DNA of 6,609 bases from Gammaproteobacteria bacterium. Lineage in GTDB: Bacteria > Pseudomonadota > Gammaproteobacteria > Chromatiales > Chromatiaceae. The stretch lies in contig JAUVEG010000077.1 of NCBI GenBank assembly GCA_030594925.1, positions 1 to 6,609 of the forward strand. The letters are read 5' to 3'. The notes beneath the pieces are model-generated. The model searched no databases and was not told where the DNA came from. It worked only from the letters and a program-made list of their open reading frames with translations. Every line of letters starts with the position of its first letter. Within the stretch, counting starts at the first letter, position 1. Made by a program: the position numbers and the translations under genes. Positions 1-6,153 of the stretch are shown piece by piece.

Positions 1-1845
1 AAAGAATTCTATTTTTTGACAGCCGGCCGCTGGTTTAGGTCAGAGTCCCTGGAAGGGCCGTGGAGTGCGGCGTCGGCGGATCTTCCGGAGGAGTTTGCAA
101 ATATACCGGAAGACCACAAGTTGGCCGATGTGCTGACTTCAGTGCCCGGCACTCCGGATGCTGAAGCCGCAGTCCTTCTGGCATCGGTTCCACAAAAAGC
201 GACAGTGAGCCGCAAGGATACAACCGCTGAAATTTTCTACGAGGGTGAGCCGCAATTCGAGGAGATCAAGGGCACCAGTCCGTCAGTCTCCTATGCCCTC
301 AATTCGCCCAATGATGTCTTTCTGGTTTCCGGCCTCTACTACGCACTTGTCGATGGCGTGTGGTTTGTCGCCAGTGAGCCAATGGGGCCCTGGGCGGTAG
401 CGACAGAGGTGGACGATGCAATCTACTCCATCCCGGAAGAGAGCCCCAAATACAACGCCACCTATGTACGCGTCTATGACTCCACGCCGGATAATGTGGT
501 AGTGGGGTATACCTCCGGTTACTCCGGCAGCTACGTGGCGGCAACCGGTGTGCTGATGTTTGGCCTGGGTCTGTGGGCCGGGAGTTCCTGGGGGAATTAC
601 GGCTATTATCGCTACCGCCCCAGTTACTACGGATATGGCTGCGGCATGCGCTACCGCTATGGGCACGGTTATTACAGAGGAGCAAGGCCTCGTCTCTACG
701 GCCCCTATGGCGGCATAAGCGGCAGAGCGGGGTACAACCCCCGCACAGGGCGTTACTACCGCGGCGGCTATGCCAGAGGCCCTCATGGAAGCGCCTTTGC
801 CCGCTCCTCCTATAATCCGCGCACCAAGCGCGGCTTCTCGCAGAAGAGAGTTCGCACACCGTATGGCTCCTGGGGCAAGACGGTTGCCAGAAATGGCGAC
901 AAGTGGGCCAGGGCAGGGCATGTTTCACGCGGAGGAAAAACCATCGCCGGTGTAAAGGGGTCAGGTGGAAGGGGTGTTCTTGGCGGCTATAACAAGCATA
1001 CCGGTCAGGGTTTCAAGGTTGTCAAAGGCAAGGATAATCTCTTCGTTGGAAAAAATGGCAGCGTCCACAGGCGCGATGGTGATGGCAACTGGTCAAAGCA
1101 TAGCGGCAAAGATGGCTGGAAAAAGCAGAAGGTCGGCAAACTTGATGCGAAAGATAGAAAAGCGGTTAAAAGTCGTGAAGCAGGAGCCGGCGGCTTGAAG
1201 GACCGCAAGGGCGATAAGGCTGCAATGAGAGACCGTAAAGCTGGCGCAGCTGGCAGGGATCGCAAAGGCGATAAGGCTGCAATGAGAGATCGTAAAGCTG
1301 GCGCAGGTGGCAGGGATCGCAAAGGCGATAAGGCGGCGATGAGAGATCGCAAAGCTGCTGCGGGAACCAAGGATCGTAAAGCAGGAAAGGCTGCTGTGAA
1401 AGATCGTAAGGCAGGCGCAGGAGTCAAGGACCGCAAAGGGAGCAAGGCTGCTGTAAAAGACCGCAAAGGAGGGGCGGCAAAGAGACCGGCTAAACAGCAG
1501 CAGAGGTCGAAAGCAGCCAAGCCAAAAACGGCGGCGCGCAAACAGACAAAGAAAAGCACCGCTAAAGCAAAACCGGCTAAGCGTAAAACGAGTTCCAAAA
1601 AGTATGCTTCCAGCAAGAACAGGAAAAGCAGCGGTTCAACCAGGAGCAATCTCAACCGTTCTCATAAAACGCGCTCAAGCGGCAACAGACGCGCATCGAC
1701 CAGCAGCAGAAACCGCAGCAGCGCCAAGCGAAGCAGCGCCAAGCGCAGCAGTAGCAGCCGTAGCAGCCGTAGCAGGAGTGGTGGAGGCCGAAGCAGAGGC
1801 GGTGGCGGAAGCAGAGGCGGTGGTGGTGGCGGAAGAAGGCGCTAA
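1..1845 (+). CDS. Large surface/secreted-type protein with GPW motifs and basic repeat tail, 5' end outside window
   Basis: The frame is open from base 1 and in-window residues before the first candidate start (TTG at 16) continue the same pattern (YFLTAGRWF), so the gene is truncated at its 5' end by the window edge; 614 residues are visible. Two related aromatic motifs occur, YFLTAGRWF...GPW (residues 4-21) and YYALVDGVWF...GPW (about 113-130), recalling proteins loosely annotated as carbohydrate-binding family V/XII; that link is from memory and weak. A hydrophobic Gly-rich stretch (about 180-195) may cross or touch a membrane. It is followed by a Tyr/Gly/Arg-rich region (about 200-260) with repeated YNPRTG/YNPRTK motifs. 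Residues 400-494 are five tandem 19-residue basic repeats, and the tail to residue 614 is Lys/Ser/Arg-rich, ending in RS and RGGGG runs. An envelope location is inferred. The opposite strand also stays open here, but only as a mirror of the repeats. The function is unknown. Confidence 0.85.
   Translation, partial: KEFYFLTAGRWFRSESLEGPWSAASADLPEEFANIPEDHKLADVLTSVPGTPDAEAAVLLASVPQKATVSRKDTTAEIFYEGEPQFEEIKGTSPSVSYALNSPNDVFLVSGLYYALVDGVWFVASEPMGPWAVATEVDDAIYSIPEESPKYNATYVRVYDSTPDNVVVGYTSGYSGSYVAATGVLMFGLGLWAGSSWGNYGYYRYRPSYYGYGCGMRYRYGHGYYRGARPRLYGPYGGISGRAGYNPRTGRYYRGGYARGPHGSAFARSSYNPRTKRGFSQKRVRTPYGSWGKTVARNGDKWARAGHVSRGGKTIAGVKGSGGRGVLGGYNKHTGQGFKVVKGKDNLFVGKNGSVHRRDGDGNWSKHSGKDGWKKQKVGKLDAKDRKAVKSREAGAGGLKDRKGDKAAMRDRKAGAAGRDRKGDKAAMRDRKAGAGGRDRKGDKAAMRDRKAAAGTKDRKAGKAAVKDRKAGAGVKDRKGSKAAVKDRKGGAAKRPAKQQQRSKAAKPKTAARKQTKKSTAKAKPAKRKTSSKKYASSKNRKSSGSTRSNLNRSHKTRSSGNRRASTSSRNRSSAKRSSAKRSSSSRSSRSRSGGGRSRGGGGSRGGGGGGRRR
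1198..1482 (+). repeat. Five in-frame tandem 57-bp repeats
   Basis: Units start at 1198, 1255, 1312, 1369 and 1426. Each encodes 19 residues of the type RDRKGDKAAMRDRKAGAGG. Units 1-3 are nearly identical in protein; units 4-5 diverge (KDRKAGKAAVKDRK...). A degenerate half-unit with KDRKAVKSREAGAGG lies just upstream. Each unit carries two DRK motifs about 11 residues apart, making the segment strongly basic and probably helical. Such arrays usually vary in copy number by slippage or recombination. Confidence 0.92.
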
Positions 1846-1859
1846 TCTGTAATGTAAAT

Positions 1860-1922
1860 AGTTTGCAGCCTTCAGTTGGCAGTATGCAGAAGAAAGAAAG
1901 TTTGCAGTCTTCAGTTGGCAGT
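1860..1922. repeat. Pair of 24-bp direct repeats, 39-bp period
   Basis: Copies at 1860-1883 and 1899-1922 differ at one base of 24 (C against T at the tenth position). Both contain TTCAGTTGGCAGT. The second copy runs into the left arm of the adjacent hairpin, so the GTTGGCAGT word is present three times in direct orientation and again inverted. The region is non-coding and lies between two convergent genes. It looks like part of a dispersed intergenic repeat rather than a regulatory site, but copies elsewhere in the genome cannot be seen from here. Confidence 0.8.
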
Positions 1923-1944
1923 TGGCAAAAGCCAACTGCCAACT
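1913..1944. terminator. Perfect 14-bp hairpin between convergent genes, probable bidirectional terminator
   Basis: AGTTGGCAGTTGGC, loop AAAA, then the exact reverse complement GCCAACTGCCAACT. It lies 68 bases after the stop of the plus-strand gene and before the convergent minus-strand operon end at 1998. It is followed on the plus strand by the AT-rich ATTTGTTATT. There is no clean T-run of the classic intrinsic type, so a terminator role is inferred from stem strength and position. Confidence 0.55.
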
Positions 1945-1997
1945 ATTTGTTATTCAGATCCGTTTTGCGCATCCAGGATTACTGTTCAGGCACTCTC

Positions 1998-2300
1998 TTA
2001 TCCCTGTTTGCGGGCCGTTTTTTTCTTCGTGGAAAGCAATTGATTGATTAGCGGCAAAGCCCGGGCCAACAGAGGGATCAGCAGGTTTTCCTGTCTCATC
2101 CGGGTAATGGCAACAGGCGCCAGGGCAAACAGCGAGGATTTCAGATCGCCCTTGCCGAGATAGTGCAGTGATGTGCTGATGTCGAGATCTTCGTCCACCC
2201 GCCTTAACCTGGCTTTGGCTTCATCAAGATCTACTCTGGCTTTACGGCGTTTTCCGCTGGCTACATTGGAGAAGTTGTCCCGCGCCTGTTTGCGGTTCAC
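1998..2300 (-). CDS. Small basic protein in the YqjK position of a yqjDEK-like operon
   Basis: 100 residues from a GTG start at 2300. This start was chosen because GTG overlaps the TGA stop of the upstream holin-like gene as GTGA, with AAAAAGG about 7 bases upstream; the frame stays open further upstream but only inside that gene. The N-terminal half is charged and probably helical (RKARVDLDEAKARLRRVDED), with no signal peptide. Residues about 72-90 (ENLLIPLLARALPLINQLL) form a hydrophobic or amphipathic helix that could touch the membrane, and the C-terminus is Lys-rich. E. coli YqjK is of similar length and follows YqjE, so the assignment is by position; I see no convincing residue-level match. 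It is the last gene of the operon and ends before the hairpin at 1913-1944. Translational coupling to the gene before it is likely. Confidence 0.72.
   Translation of the reverse strand: MNRKQARDNFSNVASGKRRKARVDLDEAKARLRRVDEDLDISTSLHYLGKGDLKSSLFALAPVAITRMRQENLLIPLLARALPLINQLLSTKKKTARKQG
2297..2300 (-). other. GTGA stop/start overlap (translational coupling)
   Basis: Read on the minus strand, CCGGTGAAC holds the GTG start (2300-2298) of the YqjK-position gene and the TGA stop (2299-2297) of the holin-family gene. This overlap sets the downstream start and implies coupled translation. Confidence 0.75.
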
Positions 2301-2575
2301 CGGGAAACCTTTTTGGCGATAATTGCCGAAACTGCTGCAAGAACCAGTGCGAATAGCGAGATCAGCATGGCCGCAGAGGGGGGTGATACGACCGTAATCA
2401 GGAGTTGGTAGACACCCCACAGGAAACTGCTGCTGGCAACAAGAATGAGCACTGTTGCAAGTATGATAAAAGCCATGCCCCAGCCTACGCGGATACTGGC
2501 CGTTTTGAGCGTACGGCCCTCCGCTTCCATCAGGTCAAGGAAGGCGATCACAAAATCAGAGAGAGTTGTTTTCAT
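2297..2575 (-). CDS. Phage-holin-family (DUF1469, YqjE-type) small inner-membrane protein
   Basis: 92 residues. It starts MKTTLSDFVIAFLDLMEAEG, followed by two transmembrane helices at about 30-56 and 63-87 joined by a short turn with SPPSA, and a basic end (KKVSR). This two-helix pattern after an amphipathic N-terminus is typical of the DUF1469 / holin superfamily III group, which includes E. coli YqjE; members are chromosomal membrane proteins and the name does not imply phage lysis. It is shorter than E. coli YqjE. The shine-dalgarno GGGGGAG is 8 bases before the ATG, in the 15-base gap after the DUF883 gene. Its TGA overlaps the GTG of the next gene. Position directly after a DUF883 gene supports the family call. 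The molecular function is not established. Confidence 0.82.
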   Translation of the reverse strand: MKTTLSDFVIAFLDLMEAEGRTLKTASIRVGWGMAFIILATVLILVASSSFLWGVYQLLITVVSPPSAAMLISLFALVLAAVSAIIAKKVSR

Positions 2576-2590
2576 CGCTGCTGCTCCCCC

Positions 2591-2917
2591 TTATTTAACG
2601 ATTTTTGAAGCGATGTAGCCGATGCCAAAGGCGATAGCGATGCTGGCCAATGGATGCCGGGTGACCTCTTCGCTGAGATCCTGGCTCAACTGCTCTCCCT
2701 GGGCGCGAGCCTGCTCAATCTGCGATTTCATGTCGTTCCAGTTGCTATTTTCCTCGAGGGTTTCCGTCACGGAATCGGTTGCTTCCGCAACCTCCGATTG
2801 TGACATTTTCCCCAGGGTTGCAACAATAGAAGCGACGTCGCTGCGTAGTGTGGCAAACTCCTCTTTGAGAGACTCCATATCAGGTGTCTCTTTAGTAGCA
2901 CTCTTTTTTGTTGTCAT
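2591..2917 (-). CDS. DUF883 family protein (ElaB/YqjD-type, C-terminally membrane-anchored)
   Basis: 108 residues, close to the roughly 100 of E. coli YqjD and ElaB. A short Lys/Thr-rich start (MTTKKSATKETPDMESLKEE) leads into a long acidic, probably coiled-coil segment (about 14-86). A single C-terminal membrane anchor follows (about 88-107, HPLASIAIAFGIGYIASKI). The His-Pro before the anchor and the Gly/Ala-rich helix are the family signature. E. coli relatives are tail-anchored to the inner membrane, bind ribosomes and are raised in stationary phase under RpoS. The usual terminal Arg pair is replaced here by a lone Lys. AGGAG sits 7 bases before the ATG, only 18 bases after the Met-rich gene, so the two share a transcript. 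The ribosome-binding role is transferred from relatives and not visible in the sequence. Confidence 0.88.
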   Translation of the reverse strand: MTTKKSATKETPDMESLKEEFATLRSDVASIVATLGKMSQSEVAEATDSVTETLEENSNWNDMKSQIEQARAQGEQLSQDLSEEVTRHPLASIAIAFGIGYIASKIVK

Positions 2918-2935
2918 AACGGTTCTCCTCTAGGA

Positions 2936-3475
2936 TCAATTGCTTTTTTGCATTTCGACCAACTCTCTCAGCAGTGCTTCGATATTGGCGAGATGTCCCT
3001 CCATCTTTCGCATATGCGCCTGCTTCATGGCCATCATCTGCTGTTTCATTTGGGGGTTCATCATTCCCATATGCCTGCCACCCATGCGATTCCCCTGGCC
3101 TCTGCCCATCATTGGGCCTCCTCTCCGATTCATGGCTTGCTGATTACCACGCATTGGCATCTGCCCTCTATTCATCGGCAGTTGTCCAGCGCCCATTGCT
3201 CTCTCTCCCCTGTTCATGGGCATCTCTCCGGCTGGAATTGATCTCTTCGGCATCTGCATCTGTCTCTCTCCCATTTGCATTTGCCCCACGTATATTGGCC
3301 TCTGACCTGTACCTGCCGGGATATTGCTGCTCTGCGGTCCCGACGGGGTTGCAGTTTTTTCTGCTACCGGATGGCCGGTGGCTGCAGGCGCTGCTGCCTG
3401 ATTTGTATCGGCAGCAGCCGTGACCGAAAGGGCGCCAGCCAAAGCAGCTGTAGTTACAATGTCCACGATTTTCAT
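2936..3475 (-). CDS. Secreted methionine-rich protein of unknown function
   Basis: 179 residues. A probable signal peptide (MKIVDIVTTAALAGALSVTA, cleavage near AAA-D at 22-23) is followed by a flexible Ala/Pro/Thr linker (24-60). Residues 66-175 hold 24 Met in 110 positions, often as MxM or MM (QMQM twice, EMPM, QMPM, PMM, GMMN, QQMMAM), mixed with Arg, Gly, Gln and Asn. The mature part has no Cys and few His. The last 30 residues (from about 150) form a probable helix with LANIEALLRELVEMQ. Met-rich periplasmic segments are known in copper-handling proteins and as sinks for oxidants repaired by methionine sulfoxide reductases; either is only a hypothesis here, as no metal or Msr gene is adjacent. 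GAGG lies 9 bases before the ATG. It is the first of four closely spaced genes running into the YqjD-type gene. Confidence 0.85.
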   Translation of the reverse strand: MKIVDIVTTAALAGALSVTAAADTNQAAAPAATGHPVAEKTATPSGPQSSNIPAGTGQRPIYVGQMQMGERQMQMPKRSIPAGEMPMNRGERAMGAGQLPMNRGQMPMRGNQQAMNRRGGPMMGRGQGNRMGGRHMGMMNPQMKQQMMAMKQAHMRKMEGHLANIEALLRELVEMQKSN

Positions 3476-3559
3476 TTTATCTAACCTCGTTGGTGTGTTC
3501 CGCCGTCATCGGCTGGTATATTTTTCTTACGGATTTCCCTGGAAGACATCGGGAATCGG

Positions 3560-3856
3560 TTACTGCCCCAATTGTCCCTGTATTCCGCCTTGAAAAGATT
3601 GTTCATCGACAATCGGCTGCTTGCGTCTGCACTCCGCCTTGAAGCGGGCATCGAGTGCTGAACGGCGCTGAGGCTTGCCTTTCAGGTTTCTGATCTCCTG
3701 CTCCATCTGCAGGCATTTCGCATCCCTGGCGCTGGTCTCCGGGATTTTTTCAGAGACGGATTGCGGAGTATCGCCAAACATCACGGATTGTTTTTGTTCA
3801 GCCCAGGCGCAGGTGGAGAAAGCGAGGCTTGCCACGAGTATTAAAAGAGTTTTCAT
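3560..3856 (-). CDS. Small secreted two-cysteine protein, hypothetical
   Basis: 98 residues from ATG at 3856. The frame opens 13 codons earlier, but this Met begins a clean Sec signal peptide, MKTLLILVASLAFSTCAWA, with an AWA-E cleavage site, and a GGA sits 8 bases upstream. The 79-residue mature part has two Cys (48 and 76) flanking a helical, basic segment with EIRNLKGKPQRRSALDARFK. This could be a disulfide-closed helical hairpin in the periplasm. I have the impression that small gammaproteobacterial hypothetical proteins share the LKGKPQRR core, but can name no family. The C-terminus is Gln/Gly-rich. It lies 84 bases upstream of the Met-rich gene on the same strand, so it may be the first gene of that operon or separately transcribed. 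No function can be assigned. Confidence 0.78.
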   Translation of the reverse strand: MKTLLILVASLAFSTCAWAEQKQSVMFGDTPQSVSEKIPETSARDAKCLQMEQEIRNLKGKPQRRSALDARFKAECRRKQPIVDEQSFQGGIQGQLGQ

Positions 3857-3934
3857 AGCAGATTTCCAGAAATATGAGGAGTATCTAATGAGCATAGCCT
3901 CTTCATGTTGTCAAAACAAGGCAGCAAAACAGAT

Positions 3935-3959
3935 TCGCCTGATAGCGGCAATCAGGCGA
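3935..3959. promoter_or_regulatory. Perfect 9-bp palindrome in the divergent intergenic region
   Basis: TCGCCTGAT, spacer AGCGGCA, then ATCAGGCGA. It lies between the divergent two-Cys gene (start 3856) and the patatin-like gene (start 4045, or 3967 if the longer form is used). No T-run follows, so it does not look like a terminator; an operator or mRNA leader structure fits the position better. A TTGACA-like -35 box is visible on the minus strand at 3914-3909, but no well-spaced -10 was found. Confidence 0.4.
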
Positions 3960-4044
3960 TGAGAAGATGATCTATGCAATCATTACCATTTCGGATAAGG
4001 TTGAGGCCTCATTGACTACTGCTGTACATGTGCATATACGCGTT

Positions 4045-5193
4045 ATGGGCTTTTTTCAAACAGATCTCCTCACTATTCGCTCCCGTGTAATCATCTCTGT
4101 TTTTCTGCTGCCAATTGTTTCTGCCTGCGCCACCCGCCCTCCGGAATCGGCGGACCTGCGTGCGGTTGACCCTGTTGGCGCGGTGCGTCTATTTGGTTCC
4201 GGGCATCAGCCGCAGCAGGTGAAATCTGGTCTCGCACATAAATCACATCTGCAGATTCTGGCGTTATCCGGCGGCGGCGCCGACGGCGCTTTTGGCGCGG
4301 GAGTTCTGAGCGGTTGGAGTGAAGCCGGCAACAGGCCTGAATTTGATATTGTCACCGGGGTATCGACCGGAGCCCTGATGGCCGCCATGGCGTTTGTCGG
4401 TTCGGAGTATGATGATGAACTCGAAGAGATCTACACGCAGACCGAGAGCCGGGATATCTTTCGCAACAAGCCACTGACGGCGGTGTTTGGCGACAGCCTG
4501 CTTGATTACACCCCATTGAAAATGCAGATTGAGAGGGTGATCAACGAGAACTTGCTGGAGAAGGTTGCACGTGGGTATCGCAAGGGCCGCCGGCTCTATG
4601 TCGCCACCACCAATCTGGATGCGGGCAAACTGGTTGTGTGGGATATGGGCATGATCGCGGCCAGCGGCCATCCAAGGCGCGTACGTATCTTTCAAAAAAT
4701 CTTACGTGCATCTGCTGCGATACCGGCATTTTTCAAGCCAGTCTATATCAAGCCGGATCCGGCGCGTGAGGAGCGCCAGATGCATGTTGACGGTGGAGTC
4801 AAGGCGCCGGTGCTGATTCGCTCATTCATGTTTGAGACCCCGGCAAGCGGTCGTACCCTGCATGTCATCATGAACGGTCAGATGAAACTGGTGGCAACGG
4901 AGGCGGTGAGTCCGGCAGTTGCCGGTATATCACGCAAAGCTATCCGGGAGCTGATGAGAGGCTTGACCTATAAGACCCTCTATCAGGGGTATGTGATTGC
5001 CCGTCATGCAAAATCAGATTTTCACATGATTGCCATTCCTGACAATGTCAGTGCAACCCGGGATCCGCTGGAGTTTGACCCACAGGAGATGCGGCAGTTG
5101 TTCGAAGAGGGCAAAAAGCTCGGTCGCTCCGGAAAAGGCTGGATGAAGGAGCCGCCAAGGCTGGATGATCTTGAGCGTGTTTCTGCCAGATAG
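4045..5193 (+). CDS. Patatin-like phospholipase, predicted lipoprotein
   Basis: 382 residues from ATG at 4045. The frame extends to another ATG at 3967 (408 residues), but the shorter start gives a normal 27-residue lipoprotein signal (hydrophobic VIISVFLLPIVSA, then Cys28 in VSAC). The longer form would put 53 residues ahead of the Cys; neither has a strong ribosome site. All patatin elements are present: the Gly-rich oxyanion loop GGGADGAFG (76-84), the nucleophile elbow GVSTG with Ser107, and the catalytic DGG with Asp249. Patatins are Ser-Asp dyad acyl hydrolases that cleave membrane phospholipids. The lipobox followed by Ala-Thr rather than Asp at +2 is compatible with sorting to the outer membrane. 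It is divergent from the minus-strand operon and stands alone. Physiological substrate and role are unknown; membrane remodelling is plausible. Confidence 0.9.
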   Translation: MGFFQTDLLTIRSRVIISVFLLPIVSACATRPPESADLRAVDPVGAVRLFGSGHQPQQVKSGLAHKSHLQILALSGGGADGAFGAGVLSGWSEAGNRPEFDIVTGVSTGALMAAMAFVGSEYDDELEEIYTQTESRDIFRNKPLTAVFGDSLLDYTPLKMQIERVINENLLEKVARGYRKGRRLYVATTNLDAGKLVVWDMGMIAASGHPRRVRIFQKILRASAAIPAFFKPVYIKPDPAREERQMHVDGGVKAPVLIRSFMFETPASGRTLHVIMNGQMKLVATEAVSPAVAGISRKAIRELMRGLTYKTLYQGYVIARHAKSDFHMIAIPDNVSATRDPLEFDPQEMRQLFEEGKKLGRSGKGWMKEPPRLDDLERVSAR

Positions 5194-5209
5194 AGTAGTG
5201 CTGCTGTTA

Positions 5210-5330
5210 GGGAGACTCTGAATGAAGCTTCCGCATCTGCCGTACACGGATGTACAAATGCCGTGAGCGCAGGATGCGCAGGAACGGCCTGCTCACGCCC
5301 CTCACCAACATCCCTGTAGGCGAAGCGCAC
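5210..5330. repeat. Probable dispersed intergenic repeat with a GTACACGGATGTAC near-palindrome
   Basis: GTACACGGATGTAC (5242-5255) is almost self-complementary. It is followed by CGTGAGC (5262-5268) inverted as GCTCACG (5291-5297), around GCGCAGGATGCGC. Read on the other strand, TTGTACATCCGTGTA resembles AATACATCCATGTA at 6229-6243 on the far side of the OmpA gene. Such sequence recurs between genes in many gammaproteobacteria in my experience; this is recall, not a search. The surrounding 274 bases before the OmpA gene otherwise hold only that gene's ribosome site (AAGAGG, 5455-5460). Confidence 0.5.
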
Positions 5331-5467
5331 AGCGATTCGATCAGCGCTTCCCTCGATGTCGTGATAAGGTTCGGTCTCGCTTAAGATCTCTGTTTGTAAC
5401 TGCTGAATAACTTCGCACAGACTCAAACGATAGACAGACTTCCAGTTATTTATTAAGAGGAAAAATT

Positions 5468-6151
5468 ATGAAAGCAAAAGTCATTACAAGCATGGCGCTC
5501 GCAGCAGCCATGACCAGCGGTTGTATGACCGAGGATGATCCGAATCGCCGCGCAAAGATTGGCGCCATTGCCGGCGCGATCGGCGGAGCGGTGATCGGTC
5601 ATCAGATTCACGGCGGCCATGGCCGATATGTTGGAGCTGCCCTTGGCGCCCTGGCGGGCGGCGCTGTCGGCAACTACATGGACAAGCAGCATCGTGAACT
5701 GAGACGCGCGCTTGAAGATGAGTTGAGAGCTGAATATGTCACGCTTGAGCGCATCGACAAGGACACCATCAAGCTCACCCTCAGTAGTGAAGCCTCTTTC
5801 GGTGTGGATCAGAGCAGGATAAAAAGCGCGTTCAAACCGGCCTTGAATCGGATTGCGAGCGTCATGAGCAACTACGATCAGACGGTTATCCACATCGTTG
5901 GTCATACGGATAACACCGGCTCCTCTGCGCATAATCAGAATCTCTCTGAACGCCGGGCGGAGAGTGTCGCCTCTTATCTAAGTGGACATGGACTCTCCTA
6001 TAACCGTCTCCTCACCTATGGCCATGGAGAAGACGAGCCGCGCGCAAGCAACAGTACAGCGCACGGACGCAAGCTGAACCGCCGTGTAGAACTCTATATC
6101 AATGCGCTGGTTGAAGGGCGTGAACGGGATGCGAGAAGATCGCCTTACTAG
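5468..6151 (+). CDS. OmpA-family lipoprotein with glycine-zipper domain (YiaD-like architecture)
   Basis: 227 residues, with AAGAGG 7 bases before the ATG. A signal region (1-18) ends in TSGC with Cys19; Thr at -3 makes the lipobox less canonical, but the architecture supports a lipoprotein. Residues 31-70 are a glycine zipper (IGAIAGAIGGAVIG, then VGAALGALAGGAVGNY), two packed Gly/Ala helices that can insert in or span a membrane. A charged linker leads to an OmpA C-terminal domain (about 100-212) with GHTDNTG (145-151), NLSERRAESV (158-167) and RRVEL. Asp148 and Arg163 match the pair that holds the diaminopimelate of peptidoglycan in this family. The protein is therefore expected to tie the outer membrane to the cell wall, as E. 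coli YiaD is thought to do. The Arg-rich end (GRERDARRSPY) is unremarkable. It appears to be transcribed alone, flanked on both sides by repeats. Confidence 0.93.
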   Translation: MKAKVITSMALAAAMTSGCMTEDDPNRRAKIGAIAGAIGGAVIGHQIHGGHGRYVGAALGALAGGAVGNYMDKQHRELRRALEDELRAEYVTLERIDKDTIKLTLSSEASFGVDQSRIKSAFKPALNRIASVMSNYDQTVIHIVGHTDNTGSSAHNQNLSERRAESVASYLSGHGLSYNRLLTYGHGEDEPRASNSTAHGRKLNRRVELYINALVEGRERDARRSPY

Positions 6152-6153
6152 CG

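Noticed and set aside
283..928. Two long minus-strand open frames opposite the large gene
   Set aside because: They lie fully inside the plus-strand gene, whose conserved-looking aromatic and Gly motifs make it the real frame; the shadows are His/Arg/Ala-rich with no recognisable domain.
1005..1655. Long minus-strand open frame of 216 codons with Leu/Ala-rich repeats
   Set aside because: It is the reverse complement of the DRK tandem repeats and Lys-rich tail; stop codons are excluded by the repeat composition of the real gene, and it has no domain of its own.
2297..2575. Phage lysis holin or prophage remnant
   Set aside because: The holin name is only a superfamily label; the neighbour is a DUF883 gene as in the chromosomal yqjDE operon, and there is no endolysin or phage structural gene.
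2974..3423. Plus-strand open frame of 149 codons opposite the Met-rich gene
   Set aside because: Antisense to a gene with a signal peptide and good ribosome site; its Ser/Pro/Leu composition is what Met/Arg/Gly codons give in reverse.
5022..5426. Minus-strand open frame of 134 codons across the end of the patatin gene and the spacer (peptide with LCEVIQQLQTEIL and VRFAYRDVGEG)
   Set aside because: Half of it is antisense to the patatin gene and the rest covers repeat-like DNA; only a TTG start is available. The spacer part might be a gene relic, but I cannot support it.
5453..5932. Minus-strand open frame of 159 codons opposite the OmpA gene
   Set aside because: Antisense to clear OmpA and glycine-zipper motifs; a shadow.
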